From: Burkholderiales bacterium
GTDB lineage: Bacteria > Pseudomonadota > Gammaproteobacteria > Burkholderiales > Burkholderiaceae_D
NCBI GenBank assembly: GCA_016177875.1
Contig: JACOUL010000028.1
Location: 1 to 64,000 of the forward strand
DNA length: 64,000 bases
Reading direction: 5' to 3'
Part shown: in pieces, positions 7,470 through 17,172 of the stretch
Layout: each line of letters starts with the position of its first letter
Position numbering within the stretch: position 1 is the first letter of the stretch
Position numbers and translations under genes: made by a program
Notes under the pieces: generated by a model
What the model was told of the DNA's origin: nothing
Database searches by the model: none
Seen by the model: only the letters and a program-made list of their open reading frames with translations

Positions 7470-8636
7470 GTGAGCGACAAGAAATCCCTTCAGACCACCC
7501 TGGTCCATAGCGACTATAAAGCGCCCGAGGGATTTTCCGCTTTTCCGACCGGGATACATCACGCTTCAACCGTCCTGTTTAAAAATGTCGCCGCGTTGCG
7601 CGCGCGCAATTGGCAGGATAAAACCGCCTATACCTACGGCTTGCATGGCACGCCGACATCCTTCACCCTCGAAGCGCGGCTGGCCGAGATAGAAGACGGC
7701 AAGCATTGTTTGCTCGCACCTAGCGGTCTGGCGGCGATCGCCTTGACCGACCTCGCTTTACTCAAGAGCGGCGACGATGTTCTTATTCCCGACAATGTCT
7801 ACAACCCGAACCGCGAAATGGGTAACTGGCTGGCGCGCGAGTTCGGTATTGCGGCGCGTTATTACGATCCGCTGATCGGTGCCGGAATTGCCGCGCTGAT
7901 TCAGCCGAATACCAAGCTGATTTGGGCAGAAGCGCCCGGCTCGGTATCCATGGAAGTGCCGGACGTCCCCGCGATTTGCAAGGCGGCGCATGACAAAGGC
8001 GTCGTTGTGGCCTTGGACAATACCTGGTCGGCCGGCATTGCATTGCGTGCATTCGATATGGGTGTCGATATCGTGATGCAGGCCTTGACCAAATACCAGT
8101 CGGGCGGTGCCGACGTGCTGATGGGGGCGTTGATCACGCGCGACCGCGAGCTGCATCGTAAGCTGGAGCTTGCGCATATGCGCTTGGGGATGGGTGTTGG
8201 AATGGACGACGTCTATCTCGTGCTACGCGGCTTGCCGACTCTGAAAATGCGTTTCGATGCGCATGATGCCGGTGCGCGTAAAGTCGCCGGTTGGCTAAAG
8301 ACGCGTCCCGAGGTTGCCAAGGTTTTTCATCCCGCTATTGCCGACTGTCCGGGGCACGAAACCTGGAAGCGCGATTTCACCGGCGCAGGCGGATTATTTT
8401 CGGTCTTGTTCGATGCCCGTTATAGTGAAGAGCAAACCGATCGTTTCATCGACAACTTAACGTTTTTCAAGATCGGCTATAGCTGGGGCGGCGCCGGCAG
8501 TCTTTGCGTGCCGTACCGGATGCAAACCATGCGGCGCAACTGGACCGAATCCGGACAACTGGTTCGCTTCAATATCGGATTGGAAGATCCGCAGGATTTG
8601 ATCGCGGATATCGAACAAGCGCTGAAAGCGCTTTAA
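7470..8636 (+). CDS. metC: Cystathionine beta-lyase
   Basis: A 388-aa PLP-dependent Cys/Met metabolism enzyme that cleaves cystathionine to homocysteine, pyruvate and ammonia in methionine synthesis. Motifs: 'LLAPSGLAAIALTDLALLKSGDDVLIPDNVYNPN', PLP-binding Lys208 in 'QALTKYQSGGADVLMGA', and 'YSWGGAGSLCVP', which favours MetC over MetB/MetZ. Translation starts at GTG 7470 directly after the rimO TAA. Cystathionine gamma-lyase activity cannot be excluded from sequence alone. It is convergent with the GGDEF/EAL gene, 5 bp apart. Confidence 0.93.
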   Translation: MSDKKSLQTTLVHSDYKAPEGFSAFPTGIHHASTVLFKNVAALRARNWQDKTAYTYGLHGTPTSFTLEARLAEIEDGKHCLLAPSGLAAIALTDLALLKSGDDVLIPDNVYNPNREMGNWLAREFGIAARYYDPLIGAGIAALIQPNTKLIWAEAPGSVSMEVPDVPAICKAAHDKGVVVALDNTWSAGIALRAFDMGVDIVMQALTKYQSGGADVLMGALITRDRELHRKLELAHMRLGMGVGMDDVYLVLRGLPTLKMRFDAHDAGARKVAGWLKTRPEVAKVFHPAIADCPGHETWKRDFTGAGGLFSVLFDARYSEEQTDRFIDNLTFFKIGYSWGGAGSLCVPYRMQTMRRNWTESGQLVRFNIGLEDPQDLIADIEQALKAL

Positions 8637-8641
8637 GCGCA

Positions 8642-11419
8642 TTATGCGGCAGGAAGCTTATGCACGTTCGCGTAGCGTGCCTGGTTTTCCCATAGCAGCT
8701 TAGTGAACTCTTCGGCTGCGGTCGGTTTGCTGAAGAAATAGCCTTGAATTTCGTCGCAACCGTGACGCGAGAGGAATTGAAGTTGCTCCATCGTTTCCAC
8801 GCCTTCCGCCACCACCTTGATTTTTAAGCTCTTACCCATCGCGATAATCGCTTCCGTGATGGCTTCATCGGCACGATCACCCGGAACGTCCTGGATGAAG
8901 GAGCGATCGATCTTCACCGTATCGATCGGAAATTTCTTCAGATGCGATAGCGATGAATAACCGATGCCGAAGTCATCGATGGCAATGCGGATACCCATCG
9001 ACTTCAAGCCGCCCAAAATCTGCACGGTTTTTTCCGGACTGTGCATCATCATGCTTTCCGTAATTTCCAGCTCGATTAGGGTCGGATCGATTTCGAATTC
9101 GTTTAAGGTTGCGGCGATGTCGGTATAAAGCTGATCGTCGAGAAATTGGCGTGGCGACAAATTGACGGCGAGCGTTAGGTCCGGCAATTGCTGCTGTCCC
9201 CATAAACGATGTTGCATGCAGGCTTCGCGTATCACCCATTTGGACAGCGGCACGATTAGGCCTGTTTCTTCCGCCATCGGGATGAAATGGCTGGGGTGTA
9301 ACAGACCCAGTTCCGGATGCTGCCAACGCACGAGGGCTTCGGCCCCGGTAATCGCCCCGGATTTGGAATCCACCTTGGCCTGATAGTGCAGCACAAGTTC
9401 ATTACGTTCCAAACCGCGCCGTAAGCTGGATTCGAGCGCCAGCTGCCTTGCCGAATGCAGCGCCATCTGCGCGGAATAAAATTGGAAATTGTTTTTACCT
9501 TTTTCCTTGGCGCGATACATCGCGATATCGGCGTGTTTCATCAGCGTGAATTCGTCTGCTCCATCTTCCGGGAATACGCTGATGCCGATACTTGCGGTGA
9601 TATGAATCAATTGGCCGTCGAGCAGATATTCTTCGAGAATGGATGAAAGGATTTTTTGCGCGACATGGCCGGCTTGACTCGAGTCGTCGACATCTTCCAG
9701 CAATACCACGAATTCATCGCCGCCTAGGCGTGCCACCATGTCGCGGCTGTCCAGACGCGCCACTAAATCGCTGTCGCGCAAGGAGTCCGCTAGGCGTTGC
9801 GCCATTTCCTGCAGCAGACGGTCGCCGGCATCATGCCCCAAGGTGTCGTTGATGTTCTTGAAGCGATCTAGGTCGATAAACAATACGGCTAGACCCTTAT
9901 TCTGCCTTTTCGCATGGGAAATCGCGTGGCTCAAGTGACGATTGAACATCGCGCGGTTAGGCAGGTCGGTCAACGGATCGTGGTAAGCCAAATGCTGGAT
10001 GTGGTCTTGCAAACGCTTGCGTTCAGTGACATCGCGTGCCAACGAAAGCAGCTGCTTGCGGCCGTTGATTTCAATCGGTCCGATGCGCACTTCCACCGGA
10101 AAAAGGGCGCCGTCTTTGCGGCGATAACGGCTTTCACGCGCGATACGTTCGCCGGCGGTGATTTGGGCCGTCATCGCTTCTAATTCATCTTCAGTGATAT
10201 CGATGTCGATATCGCGAATATTCATGCGTAGCAATTCATCGCGGGTATAACCGAGTCCTTCGCAGCCTTGCTGGTTGACGTCGATGAAATCGCCGTTGAC
10301 GTCATTTACATAAAGGCTGTCGGATGCTTGTTCGACGAGGGCACGGAAGTGAGCTTCGCTTTCACGCAAGGCTTCTTCGGCTTGTTTCCGTTGAAAGAAT
10401 TGTCCGATGTGCCTGCCGACGAAATGCGCGCTTTGCAGCGTATCTTTGTCGATTTGTTCCGGCTTATTGCTAAAAAACTCCATGATGCCGAGCGTTTCGC
10501 CGGCTGCTTGAACCGGAAAGGAGAGTGCAGCATAAATGCCGGCTTCGCTGGCGTGTTTGGCGCGTTGAAAGTGTTCGCCGCGCGAGGGATCGGGTAGCCA
10601 TAAAGGATTGGCGACGCGTAGCGTGCGGCTTGTTAGCGCTGTGCCGGGGACTTCGATGATATTTTCGGTGCAATGGAAAAAATCCTCGATTTCTTTCTTA
10701 TGAATCGACCAAGTCGTGATGCGTTTTAATGCGCTGGATTTTTTGTCGAGCGTCCATAACGCGCCGCAGACCCAGCTGAAAGTTTCGCAAATCGTTTGAA
10801 TGATTTCCGGCACGATTTCCAGAGGTGCATCGCATTCGGCCAAGAGACGAGCAATGGTGTGTTCCATCGATTGCCGCAATTCGATCAGCTTGCGGCTATT
10901 CACGTCCATCACGGTGCCGACTAGGCGGCATACCGAGCCTTTAGGATCTTTAATCGGCTGGCCGATGGCGCGCAGCCAGCGTGTGTGACCATTTGGAAGC
11001 AGGTAGCGGAATTCGATTTCGAATTTGCGCGCATCGTGCATCGCGGCTTCAACGCGATCCTTGACGTAAAGACGGTCATCCTGATGCACTCGGCGCATGA
11101 GCTCACGGTACGTCGGCATGGGATCGGAAGATGTTAAGCCGAAGATACGGCAGCATTCGCGCGACCAAGAGCTCTTGCGCGTTAAGCGATCGAAGGCCCA
11201 GTCGCCCAAACCGGCGATGCGCTGCGCTTCTTCAATGCGGCTATTTAATTCGCGAACTTCGGCGGAAGATAATTCGGGCTGCGCGCTTTCCAATTCCGCG
11301 TACGCGCTGCTGATGCGTTCTAGGAGTTGTTGCCATTGTTCAGCCGTGGGCGAACCGGCGAGGTCTTCGATACCTAGCCTCATCAGTTGCCGCAGCAGCA
11401 GGGAATGGTAACGCGGCAT
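8642..11419 (-). CDS. PAS-GAF-PAS-GGDEF-EAL signalling protein (c-di-GMP turnover)
   Basis: A 925-aa protein with no membrane segment, so probably a cytoplasmic sensor. Order: N-terminal helical region, PAS/PAC (about 60-180), GAF (190-345), PAS/PAC (355-465), GGDEF (477-650, motif 'RLGGDEF' near 566) and EAL (655-915). The EAL domain keeps its phosphodiesterase residues: EAL in 'AEALVRW', 'NLSPRQF', 'ELEITES', 'IDDFGIGYSSL', 'VKIDRSF' and 'AEGVET'. A 9-residue near-duplication sits directly before GGDEF ('DSDLVARL' then 'DSRDMVARL') and displaces the RxxD I-site. The start at ATG 11419 is chosen because AGGAG lies about 10 nt upstream; a GTG at 11443 is the alternative. Confidence 0.92.
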   Translation of the reverse strand: MPRYHSLLLRQLMRLGIEDLAGSPTAEQWQQLLERISSAYAELESAQPELSSAEVRELNSRIEEAQRIAGLGDWAFDRLTRKSSWSRECCRIFGLTSSDPMPTYRELMRRVHQDDRLYVKDRVEAAMHDARKFEIEFRYLLPNGHTRWLRAIGQPIKDPKGSVCRLVGTVMDVNSRKLIELRQSMEHTIARLLAECDAPLEIVPEIIQTICETFSWVCGALWTLDKKSSALKRITTWSIHKKEIEDFFHCTENIIEVPGTALTSRTLRVANPLWLPDPSRGEHFQRAKHASEAGIYAALSFPVQAAGETLGIMEFFSNKPEQIDKDTLQSAHFVGRHIGQFFQRKQAEEALRESEAHFRALVEQASDSLYVNDVNGDFIDVNQQGCEGLGYTRDELLRMNIRDIDIDITEDELEAMTAQITAGERIARESRYRRKDGALFPVEVRIGPIEINGRKQLLSLARDVTERKRLQDHIQHLAYHDPLTDLPNRAMFNRHLSHAISHAKRQNKGLAVLFIDLDRFKNINDTLGHDAGDRLLQEMAQRLADSLRDSDLVARLDSRDMVARLGGDEFVVLLEDVDDSSQAGHVAQKILSSILEEYLLDGQLIHITASIGISVFPEDGADEFTLMKHADIAMYRAKEKGKNNFQFYSAQMALHSARQLALESSLRRGLERNELVLHYQAKVDSKSGAITGAEALVRWQHPELGLLHPSHFIPMAEETGLIVPLSKWVIREACMQHRLWGQQQLPDLTLAVNLSPRQFLDDQLYTDIAATLNEFEIDPTLIELEITESMMMHSPEKTVQILGGLKSMGIRIAIDDFGIGYSSLSHLKKFPIDTVKIDRSFIQDVPGDRADEAITEAIIAMGKSLKIKVVAEGVETMEQLQFLSRHGCDEIQGYFFSKPTAAEEFTKLLWENQARYANVHKLPAA

Positions 11420-11517
11420 CGCGCCAGTCTCCTGCACGCCCACAAAATGCAGACGCGCCTTTATTTGCTCAATTGCTTATTGGAAAAGAAATTATATGTT
11501 TTTTTGAGGGGGATGCG

Positions 11518-11880
11518 TCAAATGGGCATGGGTTTATTGGCATCCAGGTCCAGCAAGCCACGAATGAGGCGATAAGCCTTCCAAATCCAAGCGACGGTCC
11601 AAGTAAGATAGGCGAGCGGAATGCCGATTAAAGTAATGAAAAGTACGCCGCCCAGCATCATCCAAAAGAAATACCACCAAAAGGAGCGGATTTGCCATTG
11701 ATGGTGGCTATAGACGAAGGTCCCGGCCGTATCGTTGCGTTTTATGTAATTTAGGATGAGGGGAATCCAAGAAAACAAGCCAAGAGTAAAGATCAAGCTT
11801 GCTCCATGGAAAACATATAACCACCATGCCAAGGTTTTTTGTGACTGCAATTGCGGTTCGAATACGAGTTCTTGTGCCAT
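11518..11880 (-). CDS. DUF4870-like small membrane protein
   Basis: A 120-aa protein with three predicted membrane helices: 'TLAWWLYVFHGASLIFTLGLF' region, 'SFWWYFFWMMLGGVLFITLIG' region and a C-terminal 'YLTWTVAWIWKAYRLIRGLL'. The layout resembles DUF4870/Tic20-like inner-membrane proteins; function unknown. The start at 11880 removes a nine-residue extension that overlaps serB. It is followed on the minus strand by the GGDEF/EAL gene. Confidence 0.75.
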   Translation of the reverse strand: MAQELVFEPQLQSQKTLAWWLYVFHGASLIFTLGLFSWIPLILNYIKRNDTAGTFVYSHHQWQIRSFWWYFFWMMLGGVLFITLIGIPLAYLTWTVAWIWKAYRLIRGLLDLDANKPMPI

Positions 11881-11903
11881 GGGACACCCATCACGCAAAA
11901 CGA

Positions 11904-12758
11904 TCAACTGAACAGATTTAAGATGCCGTCCAGCCCGACGAAGTTCAAGGCAATGTCGGCTTGCGCACGCACAATCGGCTTGGCGCGGAAAGCGACTGAC
12001 ATGCCGGCAATCTTCATCATCTTCAAATCATTGGCGCCGTCGCCCATGACGATCGCTTGCTTGGGTGTTGCGCCCAGTTCCGCGGAAATACGTTCGACCG
12101 TCGCTTGTTTTTCATCGGCGTCGACAATGCTGCCGACGACTTTGCCCGTCAGCTTGCCGTCGATAATTTCCAGGACATTGGAATGTGTATAGTCCAAGCC
12201 GAGGCGCGACTTGATACGGTCGGTAAAGAAGGTAAACCCGCCGGATACGAGCAAAGTTTTTATGCCGGCTGTTTTAACGCCGGCAAGCATTTTTTTCGCG
12301 CCGGGCGAGAGCTTCAAACGCTCGTCATAGACGCGGGCAAGCGCGGAGGCATCTAGGCCCTTGAGCAATGCGACACGCCGCGTGAGGCTTTCGCGGAATT
12401 CAATTTCTCCCCGCATCGCCGCTTCCGTAATTTCCGCCACTTGCGGTTTCAAACCCTGCATGTCGGCGATCTCATCGATGCACTCAATCGTGATGAGTGT
12501 CGAGTCCATATCCATCGTGAGCAGCTTGAAGTTCGAAAGCTTTAGATCCGGCGCGACGAAAGCGTAATCCAGCTTGGCTGATAAACAGGCGGCATCGATT
12601 TCCGCTTTGATTTCGGGAGTGCAGACAGCGTCTTCGCAGCGATAGGCGTTGGCATTCAGCTCGACGATATGGGATGTTTGCGCAATGCGGGCGAGGCGGT
12701 CGATATCGGCTCGATTCGCGGTCAGGCCTTGAAGAATCAGATTCATAGTTTTAGTCAT
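11904..12758 (-). CDS. serB: Phosphoserine phosphatase SerB
   Basis: A 284-aa HAD-superfamily enzyme for the last step of serine biosynthesis (phosphoserine to serine). The catalytic DxDST motif is 'TMDMDSTLI' (nucleophile Asp83, acid/base Asp85). 'LLVSGGFTFFTDRI' is HAD motif II, and 'VMGDGANDLKMM' carries the Mg-binding Asp residues. An ACT-like N-terminal region of about 75 aa precedes the HAD core, as in other betaproteobacterial SerB. ATG 12746 is an alternative start. Dispersed repeat copy B fills the whole gap upstream to mfd. Confidence 0.95.
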   Translation of the reverse strand: MTKTMNLILQGLTANRADIDRLARIAQTSHIVELNANAYRCEDAVCTPEIKAEIDAACLSAKLDYAFVAPDLKLSNFKLLTMDMDSTLITIECIDEIADMQGLKPQVAEITEAAMRGEIEFRESLTRRVALLKGLDASALARVYDERLKLSPGAKKMLAGVKTAGIKTLLVSGGFTFFTDRIKSRLGLDYTHSNVLEIIDGKLTGKVVGSIVDADEKQATVERISAELGATPKQAIVMGDGANDLKMMKIAGMSVAFRAKPIVRAQADIALNFVGLDGILNLFS

Positions 12759-12849
12759 TGCGGGACAGAGTTTTTTGCATCGGGGACAGAGTTAAGTGAA
12801 GCGGTACTCTGTCCTTGACGAATTAAGAGAGCGGTACGCCGTCCTCAAC
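12758..12849 (+). repeat. Dispersed dyad repeat, copy B (compound)
   Basis: A 92-bp unit between serB and mfd. It starts TTGCGGGACAGAG and ends GCCGTCCTCAAC, like copy A, but holds an inner dyad: GGACAGAG (12784-12791) pairs with CTCTGTCC (12807-12814). It looks like one element nested in, or fused to, another. Both ends touch genes: the serB start codon at 12756-12758 and the mfd stop near 12845. Confidence 0.75.
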
Positions 12850-15800
12850 ATAATAGTAAACGAATGGCGGTTTTTACTTGGGTAACGCGTGCTGCCAAAT
12901 CCGGCATGTTCGCGGAAATGCGTAGTTTATCTTGTCCGCTCAGCTTGATATGGCGGTTCTTTTGAATCAGCTCGATAATGCGCATGGCGTCGATAGGCGG
13001 ATTCGGCTCGAACTGCAGTACCGCGGATTCGGTATGCGCATCGATTTTGATGATGCCTACCGGCTTGGCGGCAAGGCGCAGGCGATGCGTTTCGATCAGG
13101 GCTTTCACTGCGTCCGGCATGTTGCCGAAACGATCGATCAACTCTTCTTGGATGTCGTCGATATATGCGGCGGTAGTGCAATTGGCCAGGCGCTTATACA
13201 GCGATAGACGCTCTTGCACGTCGCCGCAATAATCGGCCGGTAACAGCGCAGGGACGTGCAAGTTGATTTCAGTGGTGGTCGCCAGTGGCGCGGCCAGATC
13301 GGGCTCCTTGCCGTTCTTGAGCGCCTTCACCGCTTCATTGAGCATGTCGGAATACAGCTGGAAGCCGATTTCCAACATCTCGCCGGATTGGTGTTCGCCG
13401 AGTACTTCACCGGCGCCGCGAATTTCCAGGTCGTGCATCGCCAGGTAAAAACCGCTGCCGAGTTCTTCCATTTGCTGAATGGCGTCAAGACGGCGTTGCG
13501 CCTGCTTGGACAAGCCTTGCGTATCGTTGACCAGCAGGTAGGCATAGGCTTGATGATGCGAACGGCCGACGCGGCCGCGCAGCTGATGCAATTGTGCCAG
13601 GCCGAATTTATCGGCGCGATGCATGACGATGGTGTTCGCGGTCGGCACGTCGATGCCGGTTTCAATGATGGTGGTGCAAAGAAGAATGTTAAAGCGTTGC
13701 GCGACGAAATCGCGCATGACCTTTTCCAGGTCGCGCTCGTGCATCTGGCCGTGAGCGACGGCAATGCGCGCTTCCGGCAACAGTTCTTCCAGCTTGGCGC
13801 GGCGGTTTTCGATGGTTTCGACTTCATTGTGCAGGAAGTAGACTTGGCCGCCGCGTTTCAATTCGCGCAGGCAGGCTTCGCGTATCACCGACTCGCCTTC
13901 GACCCGTACGAAGGTCTTGATCGCCAGACGCTTTTGCGGGGCGGTAGCGATCACGGAAAAATCGCGCAGGCCTTCCAACGCCATGCCCAGCGTACGCGGA
14001 ATCGGCGTGGCGGTCAGCGTCAGCACGTCGACTTCCGCGCGCAAGGCTTTCAAGGCTTCCTTCTGGCGCACGCCGAAGCGATGCTCTTCATCGATGATGA
14101 CCAGCCCCAGACGCTGGAACTTCACTTCGGATGAAAGCAGCTTGTGCGTGCCGATCACGATATCGAGCGTGCCTTCCGCCATGCCCTTGATTGCTTGCGC
14201 GATTTCCTTGCCGGATCGGAAACGTGAAAGCTCGGCGATTTTTACCGGCCAATCGGCAAAGCGATCGGCAAAAGTTTGCGCATGTTGCTCCGCCAGCAGG
14301 GTAGTCGGCGCCAGAATCGCGACTTGCTTGCCGCCCATCACCGCGACAAATGCAGCGCGCAAAGCGACTTCGGTTTTGCCGAAACCGACATCGCCGCAAA
14401 TCAGGCGGTCCATCGGTTTGCCGGATGTCATATCGGTAATGACGGCATTGATGGCCGCTGCCTGGTCGGGTGTTTCTTCGAAACCGAAGCTTTCCGCAAA
14501 GGCTTCATAATCGCGTGCCGAATATTGGAAGGCGTGGCCTTGACGCGCGGCGCGGCGAGCATAGAGATTCAGCAATTCGGCGGCGGTATCGCGGATCTGC
14601 TGGGCGGCTTTTTTCTTGGCCTTTTCCCACTGACCGGAACCGAGCGTATGCAAGGGCGCGTCCTCCGGCGAAGCGCCGGCGTAGCGCGAGATGACATGCA
14701 ATTGCGACACCGGCACGTACAGCGTCGTTTCTTTTGCATATTCCAGATACAGGAACTCCGTCTCGCCTTCGCCCATGTCCATCGACACCAAGCCCATGTA
14801 GCGGCCGATGCCATGATTGACATGAACGACCGGATCGCCGATCTTCAATTCCGACAGGTCGCGCACCATGGATTCGACTTGCGTGACGCCTTCTTGTTTG
14901 CGGCGGCCTACGCGGCGTCCCGAACCTGCGTATAGCTCGGTTTCGGTAATGAAGGCGAGGTTGGCGTCGTCTGCACGTAATTCGAAGCCGGCGTACAAGG
15001 GCGCGACGCCGAGCATCAGCTTATCGGTCGAGGCGAGGAAGTCTGCAAAATTGTCGCAGGCGACCGGCGATAAATTGTATTCATTGAATACTTGCTGCAG
15101 CGTTTCGCGCCGGCCGCCGGATTCGGCGCAAATCAATACGCGCTTGTCGGTTTGCATCAAATAGGAACGCAGATTGGCCAGCGGATCTTCGATACGCCGA
15201 TTGACGGCGATATTCGGCAAGGGCGCGGAAAGCTCGCTTGCAACGTCACTCGCCTGCATCACCCAGCGCGCATGCGGCTTGGCGAGTGTGAAAAAGTCTT
15301 CGTCGGTCAGGAAAACTTTTTCCGGTTCTAACAGTGGACGTTCACGATCCGATTTAAGGAAGTTGTAGCGTGAGCGCGTATCGGCCCAGAAGCGCTTGAT
15401 CGCCACATCGACGTCGCCGATCAAGGCCAGCGTCGTGTCTTCCGGCAGATATTGAAATAAGGTGGCGGTTTCGTCGAAAAACAAAGGCAGGTAATACTCG
15501 ATACCCGCGGAGGCAATGCCGTTGCCGATATCCTTGTAAATCATCGAGCGGGATGGATCGCCCTCGAATACTTCACGCCAGCGACTGCGGAATGCAGAGC
15601 GCGCGGCGTCATCCATCGGAAATTCCCGGCCCGGCAACAGACGCACTTCTTTCACCGGATAAAGCGATCTTTGCGAATCCGCATCGAAGGTGCGAACAGT
15701 TTCAATCGTATCGCCAAATAAATCCAGGCGATAAGGGAGCGCCGAGCCCATCGGGAATAAATCGATCAAGCCGCCGCGTACCGAATACTCGCCGGGCGAC

Positions 15801-16291
15801 ATTACTTGCGCAACATGGGTGTAACCGGCCAAGCTCAATTGCGCTTTCAGCTGCGCTTCGTCGAGTTTTTCTCCTTGCTTGAAGAAGAACGTATAGGCGG
15901 CGAGAAACGAGGGCGGGGCCATGCGCAAAAGCGCGGTGGTCGCCGGCACGATCATCACATCGCACTGGCCGCTGCGGATTTCATGCAAGGTAGCTAGTCG
16001 CTCCGACACCAAGTCCTGGTGCGGCGAAAAGGCGTCATAGGGCAGCGTTTCCCAGTCAGGGAGCAAATGGCAGCGAAGAGGCACGCCGCTGCTTTCGCCG
16101 AACCAGCGAATTTCGGCAAGAAGGCGCTGCGCATCGGTTGCATTTGCCACGACCACGGCCAGCATGCGCTTTTGCGCAACGAGCTCGCGAGCGGCTTGCG
16201 CCAAGACATAGGCATCCGCCGAGCCATGCACGGCTGGCAAGGCAAAGCGATGGCCTGGTTTGGGAAGAGATTTGATGAGTTCGAACGGCAT
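12845..16291 (-). CDS. mfd: Transcription-repair coupling factor Mfd
   Basis: A 1148-aa SF2 translocase that removes stalled RNA polymerase and recruits UvrA. Order: UvrB-like N-terminal region, RNAP-interaction (CarD/RID) domain near 470-560 ('KIGDPVVHVNHGIGRY'), helicase domain with Walker A 'GDVGFGKTEVALRAAF', DEEH box 'IIDEEHRFGVRQKE', 'LTATPIPRTL' and 'QLRGRVGRS', then the TRCF C-terminal domain. The start at ATG 16291 (MPFELIKSLPKPG) is preferred; the longer frame to 16312 begins with TTG. The length matches E. coli Mfd (1148 aa). Confidence 0.97.
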   Translation of the reverse strand: MPFELIKSLPKPGHRFALPAVHGSADAYVLAQAARELVAQKRMLAVVVANATDAQRLLAEIRWFGESSGVPLRCHLLPDWETLPYDAFSPHQDLVSERLATLHEIRSGQCDVMIVPATTALLRMAPPSFLAAYTFFFKQGEKLDEAQLKAQLSLAGYTHVAQVMSPGEYSVRGGLIDLFPMGSALPYRLDLFGDTIETVRTFDADSQRSLYPVKEVRLLPGREFPMDDAARSAFRSRWREVFEGDPSRSMIYKDIGNGIASAGIEYYLPLFFDETATLFQYLPEDTTLALIGDVDVAIKRFWADTRSRYNFLKSDRERPLLEPEKVFLTDEDFFTLAKPHARWVMQASDVASELSAPLPNIAVNRRIEDPLANLRSYLMQTDKRVLICAESGGRRETLQQVFNEYNLSPVACDNFADFLASTDKLMLGVAPLYAGFELRADDANLAFITETELYAGSGRRVGRRKQEGVTQVESMVRDLSELKIGDPVVHVNHGIGRYMGLVSMDMGEGETEFLYLEYAKETTLYVPVSQLHVISRYAGASPEDAPLHTLGSGQWEKAKKKAAQQIRDTAAELLNLYARRAARQGHAFQYSARDYEAFAESFGFEETPDQAAAINAVITDMTSGKPMDRLICGDVGFGKTEVALRAAFVAVMGGKQVAILAPTTLLAEQHAQTFADRFADWPVKIAELSRFRSGKEIAQAIKGMAEGTLDIVIGTHKLLSSEVKFQRLGLVIIDEEHRFGVRQKEALKALRAEVDVLTLTATPIPRTLGMALEGLRDFSVIATAPQKRLAIKTFVRVEGESVIREACLRELKRGGQVYFLHNEVETIENRRAKLEELLPEARIAVAHGQMHERDLEKVMRDFVAQRFNILLCTTIIETGIDVPTANTIVMHRADKFGLAQLHQLRGRVGRSHHQAYAYLLVNDTQGLSKQAQRRLDAIQQMEELGSGFYLAMHDLEIRGAGEVLGEHQSGEMLEIGFQLYSDMLNEAVKALKNGKEPDLAAPLATTTEINLHVPALLPADYCGDVQERLSLYKRLANCTTAAYIDDIQEELIDRFGNMPDAVKALIETHRLRLAAKPVGIIKIDAHTESAVLQFEPNPPIDAMRIIELIQKNRHIKLSGQDKLRISANMPDLAARVTQVKTAIRLLLC

Positions 16292-16473
16292 CAACAAAAG
16301 CAGTACAGCCAAAGCGCGATCAACACGGTTTGGCGAAGGAAGTGAAGGTGAAATTATAAACGAAGGGGCCTATGACGGCCGATACATAGGCGGATACAGG
16401 CTGCGATGGATTGCCATCCTGTCACGCTCGTGCGGTATCATCTTGCTACTCATTGTTTTGCCTATAAACTCGC

Positions 16474-17172
16474 ATGCTTGCTCCTCGTTATTTCGCTCTT
16501 GTCCCTGCCGCCGGTGTCGGCGCGCGCGTCGGCGCGGATTGTCCCAAGCAATATTTGCAGATCGCCGGCAAGCCGATGCTGATGCACGTGCTTCAGACTT
16601 TCGCGGAATCGCCCGCCATCGAACATTGCTTCGTGGTGGTAAGCAAGGAAGATGGCTATATCGCGGCGGCATTGAAGTCGGTGCCGCTGCCCAGCGAACG
16701 TCTCACAGTGATTTTTAACGGCGGCCCGACACGCCATGTTTCCGTGATGAACGGTTTGCAAGCGATACGCGATCGCGTCAATGACGACGATTGGGTAATG
16801 GTGCACGATGCGGCGCGCCCCGGTTTGACGAGTGAATTAATCGATAAGCTGATTGGCGCACTGCGTGACGACGAAGTCGGTGGTTTGCTGGCGATGCCGG
16901 TAGTCGATACCTTGAAGCGCAGCGACAGCAATGACCGCGTGCAGCAGACCGTGCCGCGCGCCGGCTTGTGGGCGGCGCAAACACCGCAAATGTTTCGCTA
17001 CGCTTTACTTAAGCAGGCGCTGGAACAGGCGACCGATGTAACCGACGAAGCCAGCGCGATTGAAGCCCTGGGCTTGGCGCCTAAACTGGTCGAAGGCAGC
17101 GCGCGCAATTTCAAGATCACGCTGCCGCAGGATGTGGCACTGGCAGAACTGTTATTGAAAGGCATGTCATGA
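16474..17172 (+). CDS. ispD: 2-C-methyl-D-erythritol 4-phosphate cytidylyltransferase
   Basis: A 232-aa MEP-pathway enzyme that joins CTP and MEP to give CDP-ME. The nucleotide-binding loop '[20 protein letters not shown]' (Gly-rich, with Arg and Lys), '[12 protein letters not shown]' and '[11 protein letters not shown]' are family signatures. It overlaps ispF by 4 bp (ATGA), a usual ispDF arrangement. The 160-bp gap to mfd, which is divergent, must hold the promoters of both. Confidence 0.96.
   Translation: MLAPRYFALVPAAGVGARVGADCPKQYLQIAGKPMLMHVLQTFAESPAIEHCFVVVSKEDGYIAAALKSVPLPSERLTVIFNGGPTRHVSVMNGLQAIRDRVNDDDWVMVHDAARPGLTSELIDKLIGALRDDEVGGLLAMPVVDTLKRSDSNDRVQQTVPRAGLWAAQTPQMFRYALLKQALEQATDVTDEASAIEALGLAPKLVEGSARNFKITLPQDVALAELLLKGMS

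Noticed and set aside
13256-14134. 292-aa plus-strand ORF opposite mfd
   Set aside because: Antisense shadow of a certain mfd gene; no domain or ribosome binding site.
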